In this document: in pieces, positions 5,234 through 5,284 of the stretch
Numbering within the stretch: the first letter of the stretch is position 1
How the letters are laid out: every line of letters begins with the position of its first letter
NCBI GenBank assembly: GCA_934370915.1
Contig: CAKRNI010000183.1
Coordinates: forward strand, 1-5,284
DNA length: 5,284 bases
Source: an uncultured Lachnospiraceae bacterium
Lineage (GTDB): Bacteria > Bacillota > Clostridia > Lachnospirales > Lachnospiraceae
Reading direction: 5' to 3'
The notes under the pieces: generated by a model
The model's input: the letters and a program-made list of their open reading frames with translations, nothing else
Told to the model about the DNA's origin: nothing
Databases searched by the model: none
Translations under genes and position numbers: made by a program

Positions 5234-5284
5234 ATGTTGGTATTTTTGCAGCAGGTTATAAATGGTCTGGCGCAGGGAGGTATC
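5234..5284 (+). CDS. livH: Branched-chain amino acid ABC transporter permease LivH, N-terminal fragment
   Basis: Only the first 17 codons are in the window (MLVFLQQVINGLAQGGI). This opening, with FLQQVINGL followed by a GGI turn into the first membrane helix, is characteristic of LivH, the permease that pairs with LivM in Liv/HAAT importers. AGGTGG at 5221-5226 gives a ribosome binding site with a seven-base spacer. It lies 124 bases after livK on the same strand, and the usual order would continue with livM, livG and livF. Confidence 0.88.
   Translation, partial: MLVFLQQVINGLAQGGI

Overview
The window looks like ordinary chromosome from a Firmicute of the class Clostridia, most likely Lachnospiraceae. 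This rests on the moderate GC content, strong AGGAGG-type ribosome binding sites, long Ser/Ala/Thr-rich linkers after the lipoprotein cysteine, and protein sequences of the gut-clostridial style. The genus cannot be fixed from the sequence alone.

Left part (1-2077): the end of a methionine-type ABC importer operon on the + strand. It holds the C-terminal part of the ATPase MetN with its regulatory NIL domain, the permease MetI, and the lipoprotein binding protein MetQ. The genes are in the usual order. metN and metI are separated by one base, and metI and metQ by 65 bases that contain a hairpin. MetQ lacks several residues that I expect in the canonical methionine pocket, so its ligand is less certain than the operon name suggests. 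A long hairpin with T-runs on both sides ends the operon and also ends the convergent gene to its right.

Middle part (2076-3600): one MATE-family multidrug/cation antiporter gene on the - strand. A 12-base direct repeat lies on each side of it. Its predicted leader of about 140 bases contains two inverted repeats, one of which has a competing alternative fold.

Right part (3700-5284): the start of a second amino-acid importer operon on the + strand, of the branched-chain amino acid (Liv/HAAT) family. A good sigma-A promoter is followed by a leader with a strong intrinsic terminator only 47 bases before the binding-protein gene (livK). That gene is followed by a structured intergenic region and then the first 17 codons of the permease LivH. 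The terminator placed inside the leader implies that expression is set by attenuation, by an aptamer or by another termination switch. This is the most interesting feature of the window.

No RNA gene, CRISPR array, complete insertion sequence or recognisably new protein system was seen. The points worth following are regulatory RNA structures in the non-coding gaps and the altered MetQ pocket.
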